This document shows positions 9,440-19,554 of a stretch of 64,000 nucleotides of DNA, one piece after another. The position numbers were made by a program, and so were the translations under genes. A model generated the notes under the pieces. That model saw nothing but the letters and a program-made list of their open reading frames with translations. It had not been told where the DNA came from and ran no database searches. This stretch comes from Cafeteria roenbergensis (Eukaryota; Sar; Bigyra; Bicosoecida; Cafeteriaceae), in assembly GCA_008330645.1 (NCBI GenBank), contig VLTN01000074.1, positions 1-64,000 on the forward strand. Reading direction: 5' to 3'. Each line of letters begins with the position of its first letter. The stretch's first letter is position 1.

Positions 9440-9956
9440 TCTATGGAATGGGATGGCTCGGAGGGCGACCCTGGCGGTCCCCGCCGAGCCGAATCTTTAG
9501 CCATTAGGTCAGCATCGGCGATTCTCGCCTCCACTCTGCCAACCAGAAATAAGACAGCATGGAAATGATCGAAATCTAGGGCTGCTGTACAACTTGGTTG
9601 GCATCGAAACGCTACCGCTAAACCTTGCGAGCGCATGTGGCTCTGCTTTCTACGGCAGAGCTGCACCTCGCCGATCGTCAATCGTTTTGCGCCCTCCGAG
9701 AAGCGAGCGCACCCGGTGGTCTAGCCCACGTGGGCTTCCCGGGCGACCCCCCGTACCGTCTCGCGCGCGCGCCCCGTGTGGTGTATGCGTGAACTCGTTT
9801 GACAGCAAGACAGCAGGGACTTGAGACTTGGGATTGCGGGTTTGGCGCGGTTTGTGACTCATCGGTGATGGAGTTGCTGGATTGGTGATTGGTGAGTCTG
9901 TGACTCGAGTGTGTGGTATGGTGACGCGAGTTCTTGACCCCCCCCAACGATGTTCA
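8474..9956 (+). mobile_element. Chimeric insertion: tyrosine recombinase plus LINE 3' tail (copy 4)
   Basis: Bounded on the left by the junction word of copy 3 and on the right by a LINE tail of about 140 bp (from about 9815), C8 (9938-9945) and AACGATGTTCA (9946-9956). Between the recombinase stop (9439) and the tail there are about 370 bases in which I recognise no gene. Confidence 0.6.
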
Positions 9957-10091
9957 TTCAACCCAGGGATTTAGGGCTTTGGACTTGGGATTGCGGGTTT
10001 GGCGCGGTTTGTGATTCATCGGTGATGGAGTTGCTGGATTGGTTCTTGATGAGTCTGTGAATCGAGTGGTGCCCCCCCCCAACGATGATCA
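9957..10091 (+). mobile_element. LINE 3' tail fragment (copy 5)
   Basis: Only the last 120 or so bases of the LINE tail are present, ending in C9 (10072-10080) and AACGATGATCA, one base different from the other four junctions. This last junction overlaps the stop codon of ankyrin gene A on the minus strand. Confidence 0.7.
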
Positions 10092-13000
10092 TCTAGAAGC
10101 ATGGGCGCATGCCCACAGCGTCAAGTGCCGGCGGCGATGCCATCGCTGGAGCCGCTCGGCACTGCGAAGCACTCCGGCGCACGCACCGCTCGCGCAAATG
10201 CCGAGCGCGTCTTGGCCAGCCTGCAGTCGCAAATGCCAATTCGTTGGCCAAAGCAACCGCAATGGAGACGTTGCCTTGGCGAGCAGCATGAACGGCGATC
10301 TCTTTGGGGCCAGGACTCTGGCTGTCAACGTACCAGTCCAACTAAACCATTGCGCACGTCGCCGGCACTCCGGGAACACGGCAAGCTGAAATGCCGCTAC
10401 AACTTCACCATATTCTTGGCCTCAAGGTCGGCGCCCCGGTCCAGCAGCAGCTCCACCGTGTCCTTGTAACCACTTTGTACAGCTCCGTGAAGCGCCGTAG
10501 ACCCATTCTGCGAGGCCGCGGGCCCTCATGTCAACGCGCCTCGTCGCACCATCGCTCCCCTGCTGAAGTCCCTCTCGGCCAGCGCCGTCTTTCACACAGG
10601 CCCACGTCAGCAGCACGACGCCCCGACGCATCACTGCCAGTGTCGTGCCCCTCCACCCGCCCGTGACGCCCGGCGCGGCCCGTTGCGCAGCAAACACACG
10701 GCCGCCGCACTCACGCGGTCCTTGGCCTCAAGGTCGGCGCCCCGGTCCAGCAGCAGCTCCACCGTGTCGTTGTAACCACTTTGTGCAGCCTCGTGAAGCG
10801 CCGTAGACCCGTCCTGCGACGCCGCGGGCCCGCATGTCAGCGCGCCTCGTCGCACCATCGCTCCCCTGCTGAAGTCCCTCTCGGCCAGCGCCGTCTTTCA
10901 CACAGGCCCACGTCAGCGGCACGACGCCCCGACGCATCACCGCCACCACCGTGCCCCTCCACCCGCCCGTGACGCCCGGCGCGGCCCGTTACGCAGCAAA
11001 CACACGGCCGCCGCACTCACGCGGACCTTGGCCTCAAGGTCGGCGCCCCGGTCCAGCAGCAGCTCCACCGTGTCGTTGTAACCACTTTGTGCAGCCTCGT
11101 GAAGCGCCGTAGACCCGTCCTGCGACGCCGCGGGCCCGCATGTCCCCGCACCTCGTCGCACCATCGCTCCCCTGCTGAAGTCCCTCTCGGCCAGCGCCGT
11201 CTTCCACATAGGCTCGCGACAACAGCACGACGCCCCGACGCATCACTGCCAGTGTCGTGCCCCTCCACCCGCCCGTGACGCCCGGCGCGGCCCGTTGCGC
11301 AGCAAACACACGGCCGCCGCACTCACGCGGTCCTTGGCCTCAAGGTCGGCGCCCCGGTCCAGCAGCAGCTCCACCGTGTCGTTGTAACCACTTTGTGCAG
11401 CCTCGTGAAGCGCCGTAGACCCGTCCTGCGACGCCGCGGGCCCGCATGTCCCCGCACCTCGTCGCACCATCGCTCCCCTGCTGAAGTCCCTCTCGGCCAG
11501 CGCCGTCTTCCACATAGGCCCACGTCAGCAGCACGACGCCCCGACGCATCACCGCCAGTGTCGTGCCCCTCCGCCCGCCCGTGACGCCCGGCGCGGCCCG
11601 TCGCACAGCAAACACACGGCCGCCGCACTCACGCGGACCTTGGCCTCAAGATCGGCACCCCAGTCCAGCAGCAGCTCCACCGTGTCCTTGCAACCACATT
11701 GTGCAGCCTCGTGAAGCGCCGTAGACCCGTCCTGCGACGCCGCCGGCCCTCATGTCACCGCACCTCGTCGCACCATCGCTCCCCTGCTGAAGTCCCTCTC
11801 GGCCAGCGCCGTCTTCCACATAGGCTCGCGACGACAGCACGACGCCCCGACGCATCACCGCCAGCGCTGTGCCCCTCCACCCGCCCGTGACGCCCGGCGC
11901 AGCCCGTTGCGCAGCAAACACACGGCCGCCGCACTCACGCTGTCCTTGGCCTCGAGGTCGGCGCCCCGGTCCAGCAGCAGCTCCACCGTGTCCTTGTAAC
12001 CACATTGTGCAGCCCCGTGGAATGCCGTAGACCCGTCCTGCGACGCTGCGGGCCCTCATTTCACCGCGCCTCGTCGCACCATCGCTCCCCTGCTGAAGTC
12101 CCTCTCGGCCAGCGCCGTCTTCCACATAGGCTCGCGACAACAGCACGACGCCCCGACGCATTACCGCCATCGCCGTGCCCCTCCACCCGCCCGTGACGCC
12201 CGGCGCGGCCCGTTGCGCAGCAAACACACGGCCGCCGCACTCACGCGGTCCTTGGCCTCAAGGTTGGCGCCCCGGTCCAGCAGCAGCTCCACCGTGTCCT
12301 TGTGGCCATACCGTGCTGCTGACACAAGCGCCGTCGACCCGTCCTGCGACGCCGCGGGCCCTCATTTCACCGCACCTCGTCGCACCATCGCTCCCCTGCT
12401 GAAGTCCCTCTCGGCCAGCGCCGTCTTCCACATAGGCTCGCGACAACAGCACGACGCCCCGACGCATCACCGCCAGCGCCGTGGCCCTCCACCCGCCCGT
12501 GACGCCCGGCGCGGCCCGTTGCGCAGCAAACACACGGCCGCCGCACTCACGCTGTCCTTGGCCTCAAGGTTGGCGCCCCGGTCCAGCAGCAGCTCCACCG
12601 TGTCGTTGTGGCCACGCCGTGCTGCTGAGACAAGCGCCGTCGACCCACCCTGCGACGTCGCGGGCCCGCATGTCACCGCACCTCGTCGCACCATCGCTCC
12701 CCTGCTCAAGTCCCTCTCGGCCAGCGCCGTCTTTCACACAGGCTCGCGACCGCGGCATAACGCCCCGACGCATCGCCGCCAGCGCCGTGCCTCTCCACCC
12801 GCCCGTGACGCCCGGCGCGGCCCGTTGCGCAGCAAACACACGGCCGCCGCACTCACGCGGACCTTTGCCTCAAGGTCGGCGCCCCGGTCCAGCAGCAGCT
12901 CCACCGTGTGCTTTCGACCACGTTTTGCAGCCCAGTGAAGCGCCGTAGACCCATTCTGCGACGTCGCGGGCCCGCATGTCGCCGCACCTCGTCGCACCAT

Positions 13001-16000
13001 TGCTCCCCTGCTGAAGTCCCTCTCGGCCAGCGCCGTCTTCCACATAGGCCCGCTACGGCGGCACGACGCCCCGACGCATCACCGCCATCGCCGCACACCC
13101 CAACCCGCCCGTGACGCGCGGCGCGGCCCGTCGCGCAGCAACCACACGGCCGCCTCAATCACCTCGTTCTTGGCATTCGGGTCAGCACCGCGGTCAAGTA
13201 GAACCTCCACCGTGTCTCTGTGGCATTCAGATGCAGCTACAACAAGCGCCGTAGACCCATACTGCGACGTCGCGGGCCAGCATGTCACCGCACCTCGTCG
13301 CACCATCGCTCCCCTGCTGACTTCCGCCTCCCCCCGCCAGCTTCACCTCATCAGCCTGACCGCGACAGAAGCACCGCGCGCCGACGCCTCAGCGCCATCG
13401 CCACACCCTCGCCCGCTCGTGACGCCCGGCGCGGCCCGTCGCACAGCAAACACACGGTCGCCTCAATCACCTCGTCCTTGGCCTCAAGGTCGGCACCGCG
13501 GTCCAGCAGCAGCTCCACCGTGTCCTTGTAACCCCTTTCTGCAGCCTCGTGAAGCGCCGTAGACCCATTCTGCGACGTCGCGGGCCCGCATGTCCCCGCA
13601 CCTCGTCGCACCATCGCTCCCCTGCTGAAGTCCCTCTCGGCCAGCGCCGTCTTCCACATAGGCCCGCTACGGCGGCACGACGCCCCGACGCATCACCGCC
13701 ATCGCCGCACACCCCAACCCGCCCGTGACGCGCGGCGCGGCCCGTCGCGCAGCAACCACACGGCCGCCTCAATCACCTCGTTCTTGGCATTCGGGTCAGC
13801 ACCGCGGTCAAGTAGAACCTCCACCGTGTCTCTGTGGCATTCAGATGCAGCTACAACAAGCGCCGTAGACCCATACTGCGACGTCGCGGGCCAGCATGTC
13901 ACCGCACCTCGTCGCACCATCGCTCCCCTGCTGACTTCCGCCTCCCCCCGCCAGCTTCACCTCATCAGCCTGACCGCGACAGAAGCACCGCGCGCCGACG
14001 CCTCAGCGCCATCGCCACACCCTCGCCCGCTCGTGACGCCCGGCGCGGCCCGTCGCACAACAACCACACGGCCGCCTCAATCACCTCGTCCTTGGCCTCA
14101 AGGTCGGCACCGCGGTCCAGCAGCAGCTCCACCGTGTCCTTGTGGCCACGCCGTGCTGCTGAGACAAGCGCCGTAGACCCACCCTGCGACGCCGCGGGCC
14201 CGCATGTCACCGCACCTCGTCGCACCATCGCTCCCCTGCTCAAGTCCCTCTCGGCCAGCGCCGCCTCCCACGCCGGCCCTTGACCGCGGCACGACGCCCC
14301 GACGCACCACCGCCATCGCCGTGCCCCTCCACCCGCCCGTGACGCCCGGCGCGGCCCGTTGCGCAGCAACCACACGGCCGCCGCACTCACGCGGCCGTCG
14401 GCCTGAAGATCGGCGCCCCGGTCCAGCAGCAGCTCCACCGTGTCCTTGTGGCCACGCCGTGCTGCTGAGACAAGCGCCGTAGACCCACCCTGCGACGTCG
14501 CGGGCCCGCATGTCACCGCACTTCGTCGCACCATCGCTCCCCTGCTGAAGTCCCTCTCGGCCAGCGCCGCCTCCCACGCCGGCCCGCAATGGCGGCACGA
14601 CGCCCCGACGCATCACCGCCATCGCCGTGCCCCTCCACCCGCCCGTGGCGCCCGGCGCGGCCCGTTGCGCAGCAAACACACGGCCGCCGCACTCACGCGG
14701 CCGTCGGCCTGAAGATCGGCGCCCCGGTCCAGCAGCAGCTCCACCGTGTCCTTGTGGCCACCTCGTACAGCCCCGTGAAGCGCCGTAGACCCGTCCTGCG
14801 ACGCCGCAAGCCCGCATGTCACCGCACCTCGTCGCACCATCGCTCCCCTGCTGAAGTCCCTCTCGGCCAGCGCCGCCTCCCACGCCGGCCCGTGACCGCG
14901 GCACGACGCCCCGACGCATCACCGCCATCGCCGTGCCCCTCCACCCGCCCGTGACGCCCGGCGCCCCGTTCCGCAGCAACCACACGGCCGCCTCAATCAC
15001 CTCGTCCTTGGCCTCCAGGTCGGCACCGCGGTCCAGCAGCAGCGCCACCGTGTCCTTGTGGCCACGCCGTGCTGCTGACACAAGCGCCGTAGACCCATAC
15101 TGCGACGTCGCGGGCCCGCATGTCACCGCATCTCGTCGCACCATCGCTCCCCTGCTGAAGTCCCTCTCGGCCAGCGCCGTCTTCCACACAGGCTCGCGAC
15201 AACAGCACGACGCCCCGACGCATCACCGCCATCGCCGTGCCCCTCCGCCCGCCCGTGACGCCCGGCGCGGCCCGTTGCGCAGCAAACACACGGCCGCCGC
15301 ACTCACGCGGTCGTCGGGCTCAAGGTCGGCGCCCCGGTCCAGCAGCAGCTCCACCGTGTTGTTGCTGCCACGCCGTGCTGCTGAGACAAGCGCCGTAGAC
15401 CCATACTGCGACGTCGCGGGCCCGCATGTCACCGCACCTCGTCGCACCATCGCTCCCCTGCTGAAGTCCCTCTCGGCCAGCGCCGTCTTTCACACAGGCT
15501 CGCGACAACAGCACGACGCCCCGACGCATTACCGCCAGCGTCGTGCCCCTCCACCCGCCCGTGGCGCACGGCGCGGCCCGTTGCGCAGCAAACACACGGC
15601 CGCCGCACTCACGCGGTCGTCGGCCTCAAGGTCGGCGCCCCGGTCCAGCAGCAGCTCCACCGTGTCGTTGTGGCCACGCCGTGCTGCTGAGACAAGCGCC
15701 GTAGACCCACCCTGCGACGTCGCGGGCCCGCATGTCACCGCACCTCGTCGCACCATCGCTCCCCTGCTCAAGTCCCTCTCGGCCAGCGCCGTCTTTCACA
15801 CAGGCCCACGTCAGCAGCACGACGCCCCGACGCATCACCGCCAGCGTCGTGCCCCTCCACCCGCCCGTGGCGCCCGGCGCGGCCCGTTGCGCAGCAAACA
15901 CACGGCCGCCGCACTCACGCGGTCATTGGCCTCAAGGTCGGCGCCCCGGTCCAGCAGCAGCTCCACCGTGTCGTTGTGGCCACGCCGTGCTGCTGAGACA

Positions 16001-17930
16001 AGCGACGTAGACCCATACTGCGACGTCGCGGGCCCGCATGTCACCGCACCTCGTCGCACCATCGCTCCCCTGATGAAGTCCCTCTCGGCCAGCGCCGTCT
16101 TTCACACAGGCCCGTGACCGCGGCACGTCGCCCTGACGCATCACCGCCAGCGCCGTGCCCCTCCACCCGCCCGCCCGTGACGCCCGGCGCGGCCCGTTGC
16201 GCAGCAAACACACGGCCGCCGCACTCACGCGGTCGTCGGCCTCAAGGTCGGCGCCCCGGTCCAGCAGCAGCTCCACCGTGTCCTTGTGGCCATACCGTGC
16301 TGCTGACACAAGCGCCGTGGACCCATACTGCGACGTTGCGGGCTCTCATGTCAACGCGCCTCGTCGCACCATCGCTCCCCTGCTGAAGTCCCTCTCGGCC
16401 AGCGCCGCCTTCCACACAGGCCCGCAATGGCGGCACGACGCCCCGACGCATCACCGCCAGCGCTGTGCCCCTCCACCCGCCCGTGACGCCCGGCGCGGCC
16501 CGTTGCGCAGCAAACACACGGCCGCCTCAATCACGCGGACCTTGGCCTCAAGGTTGGCGCCCCGGTCCAGCAGCAGCTCCACCGTGTCCTTGTGGCCATA
16601 CCGTGCTGCTGACACAAGCGCCATGGACCCATACTGCGACGTCGCGGGCCCGCATGTCACCGCATCTCGTCGCACCATCGCTCCCCTGCTGAAGTCCCTC
16701 TCGGCCAGCGCCGCCTTCCACGTGGGCCCGCAATGGCGGCACGACGCCCCGACGCATCACCGCCAGCGTCGTGCCCCTCCACCCGCCCGTGGCGCCCGGT
16801 TCGCCCCGTTGAGTAGTAGCCACACGGCCGCCGCACTCACGCGGTCCTTGGCCTCAAGGTCGGCGCCCCGGTCCAGCAGCAGCTCCACCGTGAGCTTTCG
16901 ACCACGTTGTGCAGCCCAGTGAAGCGCCGTAGACCCATACTGCGACGTCGACGGCCCTCATGTCACCGCGCCTCGTCGCACCATCGCTCCCCTGCTGAAG
17001 TCCCTCTCGGCCAGCGCCGCCTCCCACGCCGGCCTGCGACCGCGGCACGACGCCCCGACGCATTACCGCCATCGCCGTGCCCCTCCACCCGCCCGTGACG
17101 CCCGGCGCGGCCCGTTGCGCAGCAAACACACGGCCGCCGCACTCACGCGGTCCTTGGCCTCAAGGTTGGCGCCCCGGTCCAGCAGCAGCTCCACCGTGTC
17201 CTTGTGGCCACCTCGTACAGCCCCGTGAAGCGCCGTAGACCCATTCTGCGACGCCGCGGGCCCGCATGTCACCGCGCCTCGTCGCACCATCGCTCCCCTG
17301 CTGAAGTCCCTCTCGGCCAGCGCCGCCTCCCACGCCGGCCTGCGACCGCGGCACGACGCCCCGACGCATTACCGCCATCGCCGTGCCCCTCCACCCACCC
17401 GTGACGCCCAGCGCGGCCCGTTGCGCAGCAACCACACGGCCGCCGCACTCACGCGGACCTTTGCCTCAAGGTTGGCACCGCGGTCCAGCAGCAGCTCCAC
17501 CGTGTCCTTGTGGCCACGCCGTGCTGCTGAGACAAGCGCCGTAGACCCACCCTGCGAGGTTTCGTGCGTTCAACCACCGCAATCCGCACGTCTTGCGACC
17601 GGCGCTGCCTCAGACTGGCCACCCATCGGCAAGTTTTGCGACCGCTTTGGTCGCCATCGCGGTCGACACCCCCTACGTTGTGCCGCGTAGTCAATGGCGC
17701 AGCAACCCAATTGGTGAAAGATGGACAGTTGACTGGTTGTACCGCGACCCATGCTCCCGGCAGCGAGCGGGGAGCGTGCCTACAGTCTCAGGGCTCACAG
17801 CAGCAGGGTTTCTCCAGCCAACGCGCGCGCCCTCATCGAGGAGCCTACATGCCGCGGCGGTGTCCCCGGCCTTCGCCGCCTCCCAGAGCGCGCTTGCCGC
17901 TGCACTTTCATCCACTGCGGGGGTGGCCAT
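10089..17930 (-). CDS. Ankyrin-repeat protein A, 26 exons, one ankyrin repeat per exon
   Basis: Exon 1 (17799-17930) starts MATPAVDE and encodes a capping repeat (ALWEAAKAGDTAAACRLLDE). There follow 24 exons of exactly 99 bases, the first at 17453-17551 and the last at 10409-10507. The terminal exon (10089-10220) encodes a module containing AERLQRWHRRRHLTLW. All junctions I checked are phase 0, so the spliced protein is about 879 residues with 25 ankyrin repeats. Donors are mostly CGC|GTGAGT or GAG|GTGATT and acceptors GCAG. Each repeat fits xGSTALxxAAxxG..DTVELLLDRGAD. Introns are about 207 bases, nearly identical between units, and each contains an in-frame stop. Ankyrin repeats are protein-binding scaffolds; there is no signal peptide, membrane segment or enzymatic domain, so the partner is unknown. 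The model rests on splice consensus and perfect frame continuity, not transcript data. Confidence 0.8.
10400..17560 (-). repeat. Tandem array of 24 exon+intron units, period about 306 bp
   Basis: The plus-strand word for the DTVELLLD segment (ccagcagcagctccaccgtg) or a close variant recurs every 304-309 bases, from about 10440 to about 17480, giving 24 units. Within it, a segment near 13056-13435 is essentially repeated at offset 614 (13670-14049), a recent two-unit duplication. Intron sequence is as conserved as exon sequence, or more so. Confidence 0.9.
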
Positions 17931-18279
17931 GTTGTCAGATGTGCTGGGTGGCCGGCGAGCGCTGGCCCGGAAGGGCAGAGCGCTGTGAGGCGCGGTTGGG
18001 CATTTTCTGCGACTGGAAGCTCTGCCTCGAAAGCAGCCGACGCGTCGGGCGCGATGCTGCATCCACAGGGCCATTTCTCGCAAAAGGTACTCAGCACCAA
18101 GCACACCCGACCCAAGGGAAACCCTGAGGGGAACAGGGCTCAGAGTCCACCGGGGCGCAGCTTCCGATGGCACATGGTCATCCGGTCGGCCTCAAGCCCG
18201 TCGTTCCGAGTGCCAGCTCTGCCACAGCGAACACTCCCACAGCCCCGCGAGCCACACGCGGGCGACCAGAGGCCATAGC
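17931..18279. other. Intergenic, start side of ankyrin gene A
   Basis: About 350 bases between the start of ankyrin gene A (minus) and the doubtful small ORF (plus). I see no RNA gene or repeat. It presumably holds the ankyrin A promoter, but no motif is recognisable. Confidence 0.4.
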
Positions 18280-18783
18280 ATGGCCACACCGATGCACGGG
18301 AAGCCTGGTGCGATGGCGCTCACAGTCGCGGCGCAGGTTGAGGCGTGGCGGCCAGCTGTAGCAGGGCTGCACCTGTCAGCGAATTCGAGCGGAAGCAGCA
18401 CCACTGTGATCGCCTCGCTTGCTGGAGTCGAGTCCGTCCTGGTGTTCGACATCATCACAGCGGTGGACTTTCCGCTTGTGCGGCTGGCTGGGGACTCGGA
18501 AGCCTCCAAGTCTTTCAACGACGAGGCTGCGGCATTTGCGTATGCACAAGCGCCTCGCACTGTCGCCGAGCTCCTGAGCTTTGCGGAGGCGCGCGTGGCG
18601 GAAATCCTTGGCGCTGAGCGAGCCCGTGAGGCAGGGGGCTCGCTGGCCACGGTGCGGCTCCTGGGTATTGTGGTCCCTGCGCTTTGGCCAAAGCGGCGAG
18701 CGAGGGGCAAGCCGCCTCGCAAGCTCCCCTGCAAGCGCCCGCGCTCGCGGTTGGGCCGCCTCTCTGCAACTGCGGGCCCATGA
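18280..18783 (+). CDS. Hypothetical protein (doubtful)
   Basis: A 167-codon frame starting MATPMHGKPG. The middle part (VESVLVFDIITAVDFPLVRL ... EAAAFAYAQ) reads like real protein, with hydrophobic and charged residues alternating. The end after SLATV is Arg/Lys/Pro-rich and may be intronic: a GTGCGG donor-like site follows SLAT. I recognise no family. The overlapping minus-strand frame is also long, as expected in GC-rich DNA, so this could be chance or an exon of a larger gene. It lies 156 bases upstream of the RBR ligase start and on the same strand. Confidence 0.3.
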   Translation: MATPMHGKPGAMALTVAAQVEAWRPAVAGLHLSANSSGSSTTVIASLAGVESVLVFDIITAVDFPLVRLAGDSEASKSFNDEAAAFAYAQAPRTVAELLSFAEARVAEILGAERAREAGGSLATVRLLGIVVPALWPKRRARGKPPRKLPCKRPRSRLGRLSATAGP

Positions 18784-18939
18784 GCATTCCCACCCGGTGC
18801 AGCTGCGCGTGTCTTGCATGCGCCCCTGCCGCTGCCGTCGCTGGTGCTAGTGCAGCCGAGGTGGGTGCTGCGGCAATGGTTCCGACTGCTGCCGTGGCTG
18901 GTTCCGCCGCCCGCGATTGCCGCCAACGCAGGAAACGGC

Positions 18940-19361
18940 ATGACAGGCGCAAGCTCTTCAGCGTCGGCTGGCGCTGGTCGCAGCGAAGGCGGTGATGCGA
19001 TCACTGGTGCCGCGGCCGCGTCCTCCGCTGCTGCTGCTGAGGCGACGGTGCGGGACGAACCGGCCGGTGAGCTGGACGACGCGGCCACTGCGGCGGACGG
19101 GTCTGACGTGTCGGAGGGCGACGATGACCCGTACGGCGACGGTGCCTCCTCGGACGGCATCAGCGAGGCCGACTCGCTTTACGGCGTGACCCGCGCTGAG
19201 TCGGCCGAGGGCCTGGGCGCATCCAGCAGCGGTATGGAGTCCTTTGCAGAGTCGGCGCGCGCTAGGGCCCTCGACGCGGCCATGCACCCCTGTGTTGCGG
19301 GGGGATCTGCCATGGCGGCTGCCAGCGGGGGCGCTCCCGCTGCGGCTGTCGCGGTGGCAGA

Positions 19362-19421
<60 letters not shown>

Positions 19422-19521
19422 ACGGCCCAAGCCGACGTCGGAGGCGGCATCGTCGGTTCGGGAGGGCTCGTCGGCGGCAGCCGCGGCAGCAGCGGGCAGT
19501 GGCCAGCTCCCTGGCAGCTCT

Positions 19522-19554
<33 letters not shown>

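Noticed and set aside
1-10091. DIRS/Ngaro-type element with split direct repeats (RT plus tyrosine recombinase in one element)
   Set aside because: The RT is LINE-like (GVRQGDP, ADD box, downstream REL), the repeats are head-to-tail 5'-truncated copies ending in a common tail, and the recombinase lies between two such tails rather than inside one element.
10400-17560. Regular 306-bp repeats considered as a CRISPR-like or satellite array
   Set aside because: Units are far too long for CRISPR, and each contains a clean ankyrin exon with splice sites in the same phase, so a gene array explains them.
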